Source: Flavobacterium panacis
GTDB taxonomy: Bacteria; Bacteroidota; Bacteroidia; Flavobacteriales; Flavobacteriaceae
Assembly: GCF_024649945.1 (NCBI RefSeq)
Contig: NZ_JANKMS010000005.1
Span: forward strand, 62,001-126,000
Length of the DNA: 64,000 nt
Direction of reading: 5' to 3'
Position numbers and translations under genes: made by a program. Positions 17,789 through 27,888 of the stretch are shown one piece after another. The notes beneath the pieces are model-generated. The model had not been told where the DNA came from and made no database searches. It saw nothing but the letters and a program-made list of their open reading frames with translations. Position 1 is the first letter of the stretch, and every line of letters begins with the position of its first letter.

Positions 17789-20668
17789 ATGAAATTCATA
17801 GTTAGACCTTTAATACTAATATTGCTATTTTTCATACAAAATTCAGGTTTTTCACAAGTAAAAAACATCGGAATTCCTGACATAAAAAACTATAAAAGAT
17901 CAGAATACAAAGGAGGAACTCAAAACTGGAGTATTGATCAGGACAAAAACGGCAATATTTACTTTGCCAACAATAGTGGGTTAATACAATTTGATGGCTC
18001 AAATTGGCACAAATATTCGCTACCCAATAAATCAGAGATACGAAGTTTAAAAATAGATGCTCTAGGAAGAATATTTGTTGGCGGAAATAATGAATTTGGA
18101 TATTTTAAAATCGACGAAAAAGGGATTTTACAATATCATTCTCTTTACAATCTTCTTAGCCCTATTGATAAAGAAAACATCAATCTAATCTGGAGAATTC
18201 ACCTCTTTAATGGTGAAGTAATTTTTCAGTCTTTCTCAAAGGTATTTTTCCTTAAAGGCGAAAAAATTACCACTTTAAATGCTCCTCACAAATTTCAATT
18301 TTCATTTTTAGTAAATAAACGCCTTTATTTTCAGGATAAAACTTTGGGTGTATTGGAATACAAAAACAGAAGACTAACAGCTGTTGAAGGCACAACGGTT
18401 TTTAACGATAAAGAAATCTGGTCTCTTTTTCCTCTTCCGAATAATCGTTTATTGTATGCCACTCTGGAAAAAGGTCTTTTTGTAGCCGAAAAAGGGATTA
18501 TAAAACCATGGGAAACCGAAGCAAACGACTTTGTAAAAAAGAATACTTCTCTGGGTGGTTCTATTATTAAAAATAAATTTATAGTTCTTAATTCCGTATT
18601 AGACGGAGCAATAATTTGCGATTTAAACGGAAAAATACTCCAACATTTAAACAGACAAAAAGGACTACAAAACAATACAATTCTAGCTTCATTTATAGAC
18701 AATAAAAACAATATCTGGCTAGGACTTGACAATGGTATTACATTTATAAACGAGAACTCTCCTTTTTCTTACTTTGACTATAGTTATAATATAGGAACGG
18801 TTTACGCTTCAACAACATTTCAAGGTAATTTATACGTGGCTACAAATCAAGGACTGTTTTATCATCCTTGGGGAACAGCATTTAAAGACAGTCCGTTTAC
18901 AAGAGTCGAAGGAACCATTTCTCAGGTTTGGAATATTCAGGTTTTAAACGATGTACTAATCTGTGCCAGTAATAGTGGAGCTTTAGTAATTGAGAAAAAC
19001 AGAGTTTCTAAAATATTAGACAACAAAGGATATTTTGGATTCAAAAAAATCCCAAATCATCCAGATTATATTATAGGAGAAAGTTACAACGGATTTTCTG
19101 TTTTCAAAAAATCTGCGACCGGATATGACTATTTGCATCAAGTAAAAGGTTTTGATGAAACAACTAATAATTTTTCTGTAGAAATTGACGAGAACTACCT
19201 TTGGTTAAAGAAAAATCCTTTCTTATATCAGGTTAAATTATCTGATGATTTGAAAAGATTTGATTTTATGAAAAAACATGTCAACATCTCAGAAAAATTC
19301 AAAGGAATTAACAGTTTACAAAACATCAATAATAAGGTATATTTTCAGGTAAAAAACCATTTCTACAGATATTCCGTTGAACAAGAAACTTTTTTTGAAG
19401 ATAAAAAGATTACAGCTTTGTTTAAAGGAATTCCAACCATAAATACTTTAATCGAAGATCCGTCAGGAAATTTATGGTATGCTTTTAATGAATCTTTGGG
19501 TGTTTTAGTCAAAAATAAAAATGGTGTTTACACTCGAAAACAATCCATATTTTCCAATTTAACAGGGAATTTGGTAAACAACTATATATCTGTTAATGCT
19601 ATTGATCCTCAAAACATTTTTATAGGACTAACAGATCGATTAACACATTACAATTCGACTATACCGAATACATTTATGACCAAACCGAAAGCTTTCATTG
19701 AAAGTTTTTCATTTCCAGGCGACACTATTTTGACAGGTAATCTTGCTAATAAAACAGAATCCTACAGCTTACCCTATAAATATAATCGCGTAAAATTCAC
19801 CTTTGCTTCACCAACATACGAAAATCAGGAAAACGTAATGTACTCTTATAAATTAGAGCCTTTTGAAGAAAACTGGCGCGGCTGGTCTTCAACGGCTATT
19901 AAAGAATACACCAATTTAAGAGAAGGAAGTTACGTGATGAAACTAAAAGTTAGAAATAGCTATGGAATAGAATCTAACATTAGTGAAGTCGAATTTACAG
20001 TTTCTCCGCCATGGTACAGACACTTTTTGGCTTATTTATTCTATCTCATTCTTATTCTTTTGGGAGCTTACTTGATTTCCGTTAGAATTAAATTAAAGAT
20101 TAGAAAAAACAGGTATTACGAAACCATTGAACAGCGAAGATTATATCTTGAAAAGGAATCCAAAATCAGACACGAACAACACGATTTGGAAAAAGAGATT
20201 GAAAAATTAAAAAATGACAAGCTTCAAATTAAAATCTTAGCCAAAGACAAAGAACTAGTAAACAACTCCTTACAGGTTGTAAAAAAGAATAAAGTGTTAA
20301 ACGGAATTATTCATAAATTAAAAGACATCGATACCAGCATATTAGACGATACTACCAAGTCAGAATTTAGTAAATTACACAAAAGTATTGTAAAGGAAGT
20401 TAATACAGACAAGAGTTGGAAAGATCTCGAAAAGCACATCAAAAACGTACATTTTGAGTTCTTAAAACGACTTAAAGGACAATACCCAACAATTTCTCCA
20501 AGAGAATTAGATTTGTCAACTTATCTATTAATGAATATGTCTACTAAAGAGATAGCCGAAATTATGAATATTTCAACTGGAGGAGTCGAATTGGCTCGTT
20601 ACCGTTTAAGAAAGAAATTGGGTTTAAACAAAAAAGAGAACCTTATCGGATTTTTAATGACTATTTAA
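17789..20668 (+). CDS. SusR-like membrane-spanning transcriptional regulator (propeller, Y_Y_Y, LuxR-type HTH)
   Basis: This 959-residue protein has a signal peptide (1-23, ending GFSQ) and repeated short beta-propeller blades of the two-component-regulator-propeller type (NIYFANNSGLIQFDG, NIWLGLDNGITFINE, NLWYAFNESLGVLV). A Y_Y_Y domain follows near 660-735 (YSYKLEPFEENWRGWS). One membrane helix lies near 745-765 (HFLAYLFYLILILLGAYLI), then a charged coiled coil (about 770-850) and a C-terminal LuxR/GerE-like HTH (SPRELDLSTYLLMNMSTKEI, then ISTGGVELARYRLRKKLGL). There is no histidine kinase or receiver domain. The likely role is to sense a glucan fragment in the periplasm and activate the divergent susCD operons. 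Ligand and targets are inferred. Confidence 0.88.
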   Translation: MKFIVRPLILILLFFIQNSGFSQVKNIGIPDIKNYKRSEYKGGTQNWSIDQDKNGNIYFANNSGLIQFDGSNWHKYSLPNKSEIRSLKIDALGRIFVGGNNEFGYFKIDEKGILQYHSLYNLLSPIDKENINLIWRIHLFNGEVIFQSFSKVFFLKGEKITTLNAPHKFQFSFLVNKRLYFQDKTLGVLEYKNRRLTAVEGTTVFNDKEIWSLFPLPNNRLLYATLEKGLFVAEKGIIKPWETEANDFVKKNTSLGGSIIKNKFIVLNSVLDGAIICDLNGKILQHLNRQKGLQNNTILASFIDNKNNIWLGLDNGITFINENSPFSYFDYSYNIGTVYASTTFQGNLYVATNQGLFYHPWGTAFKDSPFTRVEGTISQVWNIQVLNDVLICASNSGALVIEKNRVSKILDNKGYFGFKKIPNHPDYIIGESYNGFSVFKKSATGYDYLHQVKGFDETTNNFSVEIDENYLWLKKNPFLYQVKLSDDLKRFDFMKKHVNISEKFKGINSLQNINNKVYFQVKNHFYRYSVEQETFFEDKKITALFKGIPTINTLIEDPSGNLWYAFNESLGVLVKNKNGVYTRKQSIFSNLTGNLVNNYISVNAIDPQNIFIGLTDRLTHYNSTIPNTFMTKPKAFIESFSFPGDTILTGNLANKTESYSLPYKYNRVKFTFASPTYENQENVMYSYKLEPFEENWRGWSSTAIKEYTNLREGSYVMKLKVRNSYGIESNISEVEFTVSPPWYRHFLAYLFYLILILLGAYLISVRIKLKIRKNRYYETIEQRRLYLEKESKIRHEQHDLEKEIEKLKNDKLQIKILAKDKELVNNSLQVVKKNKVLNGIIHKLKDIDTSILDDTTKSEFSKLHKSIVKEVNTDKSWKDLEKHIKNVHFEFLKRLKGQYPTISPRELDLSTYLLMNMSTKEIAEIMNISTGGVELARYRLRKKLGLNKKENLIGFLMTI

Positions 20669-20670
20669 AA

Positions 20671-20700
20671 AAGAAGCCATTCAATAATGAATGGCTTCTT
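20671..20700. terminator. Bidirectional terminator between the regulator and murF
   Basis: AAGAAGCCATTCA (20671-20683) pairs perfectly with TGAATGGCTTCTT (20688-20700) around an ATAA loop. T-runs follow on the plus strand and A-runs precede, so it can stop both converging transcripts. Confidence 0.9.
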
Positions 20701-20704
20701 TTTT

Positions 20705-21991
20705 TTAAGAAATATATTCTAAAGTTCGTTCTAGAGCCATTCCTCTTGAACCTTTAATTAGAATAGTGTTTGAGTCAAAATTGAAAGTTTTAAGAAATGC
20801 TGCAAAGGCTTCAAAAGTTTCAAAGAATTTCACATTCCCTTTTGTTACCTGATTTGCATAAAAGTCTTTCCCTATTAAAAAGCATACAGCCTCATCCTGA
20901 CCAGCCAAAGAATCAACTATTATTTTATGTTCGTAAAGACTTTCTTTTCCCAGTTCAAACATATCACCAAGAATCATAATCTTATTTTGGTTATCCAATT
21001 GCAGAAAATTAGAAATCGCCACAGCCATACTACTTGGATTCGCATTATAAGCATCTAAAATGATCTCATTTGAACCTTTTTGAAGCATCTGAGATCTATT
21101 GTTCGCAGGAATATAATTTTCAATAGCAAGTTTAATATCGCTTTCATTTACTTCAAAATATTTACCAATAGAAACAGCAGCATTTATATTATTTGCATTA
21201 TACAATCCAATTAAATGTGACTCAATTCTGAAATTATCATAATTTATAGCAACAAACGGATTTGCACTTATGTCCTGAATATTCAAATCAGCACTTTCTT
21301 TTTTTACACCAAAAGTAAAAGACTTAATCCCTTTAGATTTTTCAATTTGAATAGCATCTTCGAGATTTACAAAAACAGTCTTTTTATTTGCAGCAAGATA
21401 TTGATACATTTCGCTTTTTCCTGCAATTACACCTTCAACACCTCCAAAACCTTCTAAATGTGCTTTTCCGAAATTAGTGATATAACCAAAATCCGGCTGT
21501 GCAATTTGACACAAGAATTCAATTTCTTTCTGATGGTTTGCTCCCATTTCTACTATTCCGATTTCTGTGTCTTTTGTAAAAGAAAGTAAAGTCAACGGAA
21601 CACCAATATGATTATTCAAGTTCCCAACAGTAGCTTTTGTTCTGAACTTCTTTGACAAGACCACATTAATCAACTCTTTTGTAGTTGTTTTTCCGTTACT
21701 TCCCGTTAAAGCAACAATGGGAAGCGCCAGATAAGAACGGTGAAATTTTGCCAGTTCCTGAAGTGTCTGCAAACTATTTTCAATCAAAATAGTCCTCTCA
21801 TCAATATAGTATGACTCGTTATCAACAACAACAAATAATGCCCCTAAATCTAGAGCTTCTTTGGCAAATGTATTAGCGTCAAAATTCTCTCCTTTAATCG
21901 CAAAAAACATTGAATTCTTTTCAATCTTTCTGGTATCAATAGAAAGTGAACTGCATTTCAAAAATAAGTTATGAATGTCCTGAATATTCAT
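20705..21991 (-). CDS. murF: UDP-N-acetylmuramoyl-tripeptide--D-alanyl-D-alanine ligase
   Basis: This 428-residue protein is the last cytoplasmic amino-acid ligase of peptidoglycan precursor synthesis, adding D-Ala-D-Ala to UDP-MurNAc-tripeptide with ATP. The Mur ligase P-loop GSNGKTTTKE lies near residue 97, followed by TVGNLNNHIGVPLTLL, then EMGANHQKEI and ITNFGKAHLEGFGG, all characteristic of MurF. The C-terminal domain has LDAYNANPSSM and GDMFELG. Length is normal for the family. It lies alone between the regulator and gldJ, separated from each by a hairpin terminator, rather than in a division/cell-wall cluster. Confidence 0.95.
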   Translation of the reverse strand: MNIQDIHNLFLKCSSLSIDTRKIEKNSMFFAIKGENFDANTFAKEALDLGALFVVVDNESYYIDERTILIENSLQTLQELAKFHRSYLALPIVALTGSNGKTTTKELINVVLSKKFRTKATVGNLNNHIGVPLTLLSFTKDTEIGIVEMGANHQKEIEFLCQIAQPDFGYITNFGKAHLEGFGGVEGVIAGKSEMYQYLAANKKTVFVNLEDAIQIEKSKGIKSFTFGVKKESADLNIQDISANPFVAINYDNFRIESHLIGLYNANNINAAVSIGKYFEVNESDIKLAIENYIPANNRSQMLQKGSNEIILDAYNANPSSMAVAISNFLQLDNQNKIMILGDMFELGKESLYEHKIIVDSLAGQDEAVCFLIGKDFYANQVTKGNVKFFETFEAFAAFLKTFNFDSNTILIKGSRGMALERTLEYIS

Positions 21992-22038
21992 TTATAAAAT
22001 TTTAAATAGACCATAAAAATAGAAAAAAAAACAATAAA

Positions 22039-22088
22039 AAAATTCCAAATTCCAGACTGAATATTCAGCTTTTGGAATTTGGAATTTT
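22039..22088 (-). terminator. Terminator of gldJ with a nested hairpin
   Basis: A perfect 16-bp stem (AAAATTCCAAATTCCA, 22039-22054, and its complement at 22073-22088) encloses a second perfect palindrome CTGAATATTCAG (22057-22068). It sits 22 bp beyond the gldJ stop on the minus strand and is followed there by a T-rich run. Confidence 0.8.
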
Positions 22089-22109
22089 CTTTATTAGAAT
22101 TTCTAAACC

Positions 22110-23801
22110 TTAGTTTCTAGGTGATTTTCTTTTTTCAGCTTTTGAACCTACTCTAGACATTGCACATCTGAAACCAATGTAATCAGTTGCCATATCCTGA
22201 GGGAAGTATCTTCTTTGAGCTGGATCTAACCAATAAGCTCTGTCTCTCCATGAACCTCCTTTGTAAACTCTTACTTTATCATCGATTAAGGTAGTACGTT
22301 TACTAGAATTATCATACTTTCTGATCATTTTCCCTAAACTGTCTGTTGTTACATTATGTTTAGGAGAATTGTACATTGCCTGATCTGCTTTTGCACCTGA
22401 TTCAGGATCTCCAAAGTCAAAATATCTTGAAGATTGTTTATCACCATCTCTGTAGTTGATATTATCACTTGTACTGAAATTTTGTCTTAAATAAGTTTCT
22501 TGCTCATCAACCGGAACCTGAGCAATTTCTCCAGGAAGGTTTCTTGCAATAACTTTACCGTTACTTAAAGTATCATACTTAATAGTAGCAGTTGTAACGA
22601 TTTCAATTTTACCATCTTTACCAATTTTGTTTTTAGCGTACTGGTTTCCTCTATAGTAGTTGAAATCATTTGCTTCATTATCAATAATTGGTCTGTAAAC
22701 GTCAGCTACCCATTCTGCAACGTTTCCGGCCATATCATATAATCCGAAATCGTTTGGAGCATAACTTTTCACAGCATTTGTAATATCTGCTCCATCATCT
22801 GACCAACCTGCAATTCCACCGTAATCACCGTTTCCTTGTTTAAAGTTAGCCAATTGATCACCTTTGTTTTTACGTTTGTTAGAACGTGTGTAATCTCCAG
22901 ACCAAGGATATTTCTTTTGTCCTTTGTAGATATTGTATTCTCTTTGTCCAACGTCTGCAGCAGCAGCATATTCCCATTCTGCTTCAGTAGGAAGTCTGTA
23001 CTCAGGTAAAATAATTCCAGAAGAACGTTGTGCATAAACATTTTTTTCTTCAGGAACTACACCATCTTTTCCAGCTTTTGGTCTTCTTCCGTTTGGATTT
23101 TTCTTTAATACGATTTCTTCACTACCTCCACGAGAAGTACTTGGAGACATTAAATAACCTTCAGTATTAAATGCATTTTCAGCATTAACATCGTTAGTTT
23201 TAGCTCCTTTTTGAAGGTATCCGTTTTTCTCTAAAACTGCCTCGTTTACACGGTCAGTTCTCCATTTACTAAATTCTACAGCTTGAATCCAGTTCACACC
23301 AACTACAGGATAGTTAGCATATGAAGGGTGTCTTAAATAGTTATTAGTCATCGTTTCGTTGTAACCTAAACGATTTCTCCATACAAGGGTATCTGGCGAT
23401 GCTCCTTCGTAAATATTTTTGTAATTTTCTTCTGTTGGTGGAAAAACTTTTTTCAACCACTCTAGGTATTCTAAGTACATACCGTTCGTAACTTCGGTTT
23501 CATCCATATAGAATGACTGAACGTGTTGTTGAGTTGGTGTGTTATTCCAATCGTGCATAACATCATCCTGTACTTTACCCATAGTAAACGTACCTCCTTC
23601 AACAAAAACCAAACCAGGACCTGCCTGTTGTTTTTTACCTGCATTTCTGGCAGCAGTTCCATTCTGACTATCTACATCCCAGCCGGTTGCTCTAGAAGCA
23701 TGGCTCGAACTCGATTTTTTGCTACAACTAGCCGTGCCCAACATCAATACCATTGACATCATTAATTGCAAGACTACAATTTTGTTTACTTTCATACTCA
23801 T
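22110..23801 (-). CDS. gldJ: Gliding motility lipoprotein GldJ
   Basis: This 563-residue lipoprotein has its lipobox at Cys26 (LGTASC). The body is a formylglycine-generating-enzyme (SUMF1/FGE)-like fold: VFVEGGTFTMGKVQDD near residue 70, YMDETEVTNGMYLEYLEWL, YPVVGVNWIQAVEFSKWR, LPTEAEWEYAAAA, FGLYDMAGNVAEWVADVY and RVYKGGSWRDRAYWLDPAQR. In Flavobacterium johnsoniae GldJ is an essential gliding component and supports GldK and type IX secretion; catalytic formylglycine formation is not expected. It is divergent from porU across a 209-bp gap, an arrangement known in flavobacteria. A start two codons later (MKVNKI) is equally possible. Confidence 0.93.
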   Translation of the reverse strand: MSMKVNKIVVLQLMMSMVLMLGTASCSKKSSSSHASRATGWDVDSQNGTAARNAGKKQQAGPGLVFVEGGTFTMGKVQDDVMHDWNNTPTQQHVQSFYMDETEVTNGMYLEYLEWLKKVFPPTEENYKNIYEGASPDTLVWRNRLGYNETMTNNYLRHPSYANYPVVGVNWIQAVEFSKWRTDRVNEAVLEKNGYLQKGAKTNDVNAENAFNTEGYLMSPSTSRGGSEEIVLKKNPNGRRPKAGKDGVVPEEKNVYAQRSSGIILPEYRLPTEAEWEYAAAADVGQREYNIYKGQKKYPWSGDYTRSNKRKNKGDQLANFKQGNGDYGGIAGWSDDGADITNAVKSYAPNDFGLYDMAGNVAEWVADVYRPIIDNEANDFNYYRGNQYAKNKIGKDGKIEIVTTATIKYDTLSNGKVIARNLPGEIAQVPVDEQETYLRQNFSTSDNINYRDGDKQSSRYFDFGDPESGAKADQAMYNSPKHNVTTDSLGKMIRKYDNSSKRTTLIDDKVRVYKGGSWRDRAYWLDPAQRRYFPQDMATDYIGFRCAMSRVGSKAEKRKSPRN

Positions 23802-23919
23802 TCTTAGGTGATAAATTTAGGTGCTGCAATATAATAATTAACATTTAATTGGCAACATCTGTTCTAATAATTTTATTTAGCTGTTTTTTTTACCAGAAAA
23901 TAACCTTTAGTTACGAACG

Positions 23920-23927
23920 CAAAAATA
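23920..23927 (-). promoter_or_regulatory. Candidate -7 element of the gldJ promoter
   Basis: The minus strand reads TATTTTTG, an exact TAnnTTTG match, about 119 bases before the gldJ start. It would give a leader of roughly 110 bases. No clear -33 TTG is seen at the usual spacing. Confidence 0.4.
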
Positions 23928-24010
23928 TACTTTTTATTATTTACTGTAACATGAAATACTATATTTTTACTTACTAATTATTTTTTAATTAAATTTCGTT
24001 TTTTTAACCA

Positions 24011-27000
24011 ATGAAACAGCTTGTTTTTATCTATTTCTTTTTGATTCCGATCCTCGCATTTTCCCAGTCAAATGGGGAGATTACACTCAATTGGCAGAAC
24101 AAAAAAGAGACAAATTACGGCGAAAATAAAATCATAATTCCATACTTCACTGGAGGAAGTTTTCGCTTAGATATGACAAAAAAAAGCATAACATTATTAG
24201 AAAATTTAAACCTCTCCAACATCTCAGTCGGCAGCTCCGTACAAATTAACAATGCCGTTTATGAGCCAATTTCCAGATCTGACCTAGGTGATCTCGCGGT
24301 TGAAAGTATTCCAGAAAAACTAAATGAATCTTTAATAATAACCAATGCAAGAGACTTAAAGCACACTTTTCTTTCCTTAAATCCGATTATAAAAGAGGGA
24401 AATGGCTTTAAACGAATCAAATCTTTTTCTTACTTTATTAGTAACTCTACCGCTAGAAATACCAACAGTAGTATTTTTCAAAAAACAGCGGCCATTTCAA
24501 ACTCTGTATTAGCATCAGGAGACTGGTATCGATTCTATATTCAGAAATCGGGCGTTTATAAAGTAACCCGATCATTTTTACAAAGTTTAGGATTTGATCC
24601 GTCAAAAGTTGACCCTAGAAGAATAAAAATATACGGAAACGGAGGAAGAATGCTTCCTTTGGCGAACAGCACTTATTACCCTGACGATTTAACAGAAAAT
24701 GCAATTCAGATAATTGGAGAAAGTGATGGAATTTTCAACAATGAAGACTATATTCTTTTTTACGCTGAAGGAGTTGAAAACTGGAACTCTGAAAGCCAAA
24801 CCAACTTAAATCTATACGACACTAAGTCCTATTATTATATTACAGCTTCGGGTGCAGGCGGAAAAAGAATTCCAAATTTTAATCAGCCAACCGCAAACAG
24901 CTCATTAGAACTAAACACGTTTGATGACTATCAATTCCATGAAATTGATCAAACCAATATTGTTCACCTCGGACGTCAATGGCTTGGAGAATCATTTGAC
25001 ATCAATCAGGAACAGGAATTCTCTTTTAGTTTCCCCAACCTTGACACAACTGTACCCGTAAAAATAGACGTAAACACAGCATCTGCAGCCTTTACCGCAA
25101 CGTCTTTTTTAATTTCTGCTAATGGACAAAATATAGGAAACATAACCTATACTCCCTTACTAACAGACTCAGACATAAAATATAAAACCGACAACCTACC
25201 TTCTAACACAACATTTACAGGAACTGACAACATTAAAATCAAGATTACATACAATAATAATGGTGTTCCTGGATCAAAAGGTTACCTAGATTACATTAAT
25301 CTAACTGCAAAACGAAAGCTTTTAGGAACTGGTAAACAATTTCTTTTTCAATATAATGATGCGGGTTCTGTTGCAGGAGTTGTAAACTACAATATTGGTA
25401 ATGCTACAGGAATTTCTCAAGTTTGGGATATTACAGACCTATATAATGTATCAAAAATTGAAAATGCAAATCAGTCGACTTTTAGCTTTAAAGCCAATTT
25501 AGGAGAAATCAGAAAATACGTTGCAATCGACGCTTCCGATTACTATACTCCTTTAAAAGAAAACCAGTCAAAAATTGCAAATCAGAACTTAAAAGGAGCC
25601 ATTTTTAGAAATAGCCAAAATGCTTTTCAAGACATAGATTATATTATTGTCACACCAAAATCTCTAGCTTCTCAGGCAGAAAGACTAGCCAACTTTCATC
25701 GAACAAATTCAAACCTAAACGTCAAAGTCGTTTCGCTCGAAAACATTTATCAGGAATTTTCTTCAGGAAAACAAGACATAGCAGGAATTAGAAATTTTGT
25801 AAAATATATTTACGAAAACGCCTCTTCCCCAGATAAAAGAATAAAATATTTAAATCTGTTTGGCGATGCTTCTTACGACTATAAAGACCGAATTCCTAAC
25901 AACAGCAATATCGTACCTATATACCAATCTCTAACAAGCAATAGTGTAGGCGAAGCTGGATTTGCATCTGACGACTTTTATGGTCTTATGGATTCAAATG
26001 AAGGAATAGTAGGATTTCCTTTTAACGGGATTGATATTGCCGTTGGTCGTATGCTTGTTTCAGACAATGCACAAGCACAAGAAATGGTAAATAAAGTTTT
26101 AGAATACCATGATGCAAAATCATATGGAAACTGGAGAAACAATTTTGTTTTAGTAAGTGATGATTCCGACAAAGCCGGAGACGAAACGTTACAGTCACGC
26201 CAAAACACACTAGCCGATTTAATTGCATCTGAAAAGCCTTTTTTTAATATCGAAAAAATATTTCTCGACGCTTACACACAAGAAGCTTCAGCCGGAGGAT
26301 CAAGATATCCAAAAGCCAGAACAGATTTCTTCAACGCTTTTGAAAAAGGCGCCTTAGTTTTTAATTATTTAGGGCACGGAGGAGAAGACGGATTAGCCAG
26401 TGAAAGAATTTGGGAAAAATCAGACAGCCAAAACCTAAACAATCAATATAAATACCCTTTATTCATAACCATTACATGTGAATTTTCAAGATTTGACGAT
26501 CCTACCAGACCAACAGCTGGAGAATATGTATATTGGAATCCAAAAGGAGGTGCAATTTCGATGTTGACTACAATTAGAGAAATCGGCCAAATAAATGGTG
26601 AAAATTTTAATGATGTCTTAAACAAAAACCTTCTTTCGTACGGCTCCAACCAATATAATAGCATTGCAGAATCACTACGTATTTCAAAAAACGAAAAACC
26701 TAGTTCTGGCAGCAATGTTGTTACCTACATTGGCGACCCTGCATTAATGTTAGCAATTCCTAAACCAAAAATTAACCTAACAAAGGTGAATGATATTGTA
26801 ATTTCGCAACCTATTCCAGATTTTAAATCATTATCAAAGATTAAAATCTCAGGAGAAATTACAGACGAAAACAATATACTTTTAAGCAATTATAACGGAG
26901 AACTAGCAACCGCTATTTTCGATAAAATGATTACCAATTCAACTTTAAATAATGACGGATTCAGTCCTCCTATACAATTCAAAACATTAGGAGAAACTAT

Positions 27001-27847
27001 TTTCAGAGGAAACGCATCTGTTACAAATGGCCAGTTTGAATTCAGTTTTGTAGTTCCGAGAGATATTCGAATTCCGGTTGATAATGGTAAAATCAGTTTT
27101 TATTCTAAGAAAAATGCTTCTTTAGAAAACCAAACTGGTTACAATAATACCATCAAAATTGGAGGAATTAATGAAAATGCCCCTCAGGACAATATTAGTC
27201 CAAAAGTTAAGTTATATATGAACGACGAAACTTTTGTATCTGGAGGCATTACAAATGAATCTCCTTTCCTTTTAGCTTTTTTAGAAGACGAAAACGGAAT
27301 TAATACAGCAAGTGGAATCGGGCATGATATTGTTGCTATTTTAGATGGAGACGTAAGTAATCCGTACATTTTGAATGATTATTATCAAACCAAATTAGAC
27401 GATTACACCAACGGAAATTTACGTTTTCCGTTTAGAAATTTAGCTCCAGGATTGCACACTATAAGTTTTACTGCTTGGGATGTTTACAACAATCCTGTTA
27501 CAAGCGAGATACAATTTACAGTTGTAGGTGACGAATCACTGACATTATCACATGTTCTTAACTATCCTAATCCTTTCTCTACTTACACACAATTTTGGTT
27601 TTCGCACAACAGACCTTACGAGCCTCTGGATGTACAAGTACAGGTGATGACCATTACTGGAAAAGTGGTCTGGACAAAAAATCAAACTATTACAACAGAA
27701 GGATTTTTGTCAAGAGAAATTACATGGGACGGAAAAGACGATTTTGGAGACAGAATCGGAAAAGGAGTGTATATTTACAAACTGACTGTAAAATCAAATT
27801 TAACAAATAAAAAAGCAGAAAAGTACGAAAAGCTTGTCATCCTATAA
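24011..27847 (+). CDS. porU: Type IX secretion system sortase PorU
   Basis: This 1278-residue protein has a signal peptide (1-18, ending ILAFS). The peptidase C25 (gingipain-like) domain spans roughly residues 540-920, with the catalytic pair visible: His789 in FNYLGHGGEDG and Cys823 in ITITCEFSRFDD. LFGDASYDYKDR and DDFYGLMDSNEG are further PorU signatures. The C-terminus (YPNPFSTYTQFWFSH, then WDGKDDFGDRIGKGVYIYKL) is a FlgD/Ig-like C-terminal domain that PorU itself retains. PorU cleaves C-terminal signals from type IX cargo at the cell surface and attaches cargo to lipopolysaccharide. It is followed 41 bp later by its partner porV. Confidence 0.95.
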   Translation: MKQLVFIYFFLIPILAFSQSNGEITLNWQNKKETNYGENKIIIPYFTGGSFRLDMTKKSITLLENLNLSNISVGSSVQINNAVYEPISRSDLGDLAVESIPEKLNESLIITNARDLKHTFLSLNPIIKEGNGFKRIKSFSYFISNSTARNTNSSIFQKTAAISNSVLASGDWYRFYIQKSGVYKVTRSFLQSLGFDPSKVDPRRIKIYGNGGRMLPLANSTYYPDDLTENAIQIIGESDGIFNNEDYILFYAEGVENWNSESQTNLNLYDTKSYYYITASGAGGKRIPNFNQPTANSSLELNTFDDYQFHEIDQTNIVHLGRQWLGESFDINQEQEFSFSFPNLDTTVPVKIDVNTASAAFTATSFLISANGQNIGNITYTPLLTDSDIKYKTDNLPSNTTFTGTDNIKIKITYNNNGVPGSKGYLDYINLTAKRKLLGTGKQFLFQYNDAGSVAGVVNYNIGNATGISQVWDITDLYNVSKIENANQSTFSFKANLGEIRKYVAIDASDYYTPLKENQSKIANQNLKGAIFRNSQNAFQDIDYIIVTPKSLASQAERLANFHRTNSNLNVKVVSLENIYQEFSSGKQDIAGIRNFVKYIYENASSPDKRIKYLNLFGDASYDYKDRIPNNSNIVPIYQSLTSNSVGEAGFASDDFYGLMDSNEGIVGFPFNGIDIAVGRMLVSDNAQAQEMVNKVLEYHDAKSYGNWRNNFVLVSDDSDKAGDETLQSRQNTLADLIASEKPFFNIEKIFLDAYTQEASAGGSRYPKARTDFFNAFEKGALVFNYLGHGGEDGLASERIWEKSDSQNLNNQYKYPLFITITCEFSRFDDPTRPTAGEYVYWNPKGGAISMLTTIREIGQINGENFNDVLNKNLLSYGSNQYNSIAESLRISKNEKPSSGSNVVTYIGDPALMLAIPKPKINLTKVNDIVISQPIPDFKSLSKIKISGEITDENNILLSNYNGELATAIFDKMITNSTLNNDGFSPPIQFKTLGETIFRGNASVTNGQFEFSFVVPRDIRIPVDNGKISFYSKKNASLENQTGYNNTIKIGGINENAPQDNISPKVKLYMNDETFVSGGITNESPFLLAFLEDENGINTASGIGHDIVAILDGDVSNPYILNDYYQTKLDDYTNGNLRFPFRNLAPGLHTISFTAWDVYNNPVTSEIQFTVVGDESLTLSHVLNYPNPFSTYTQFWFSHNRPYEPLDVQVQVMTITGKVVWTKNQTITTEGFLSREITWDGKDDFGDRIGKGVYIYKLTVKSNLTNKKAEKYEKLVIL

Positions 27848-27862
27848 TATTATATATATTTG
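27834..27862 (+). promoter_or_regulatory. Candidate porV promoter
   Basis: TATATTTG (27855-27862) matches TAnnTTTG exactly, with TTG at 27834-27836 (18-base spacing) inside the last codons of porU. It would let porV be transcribed independently of porU, with a leader of about 20 bases. Confidence 0.5.
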
Positions 27863-27888
27863 CACCACCAAAAACTTAAGTCCCTTAA

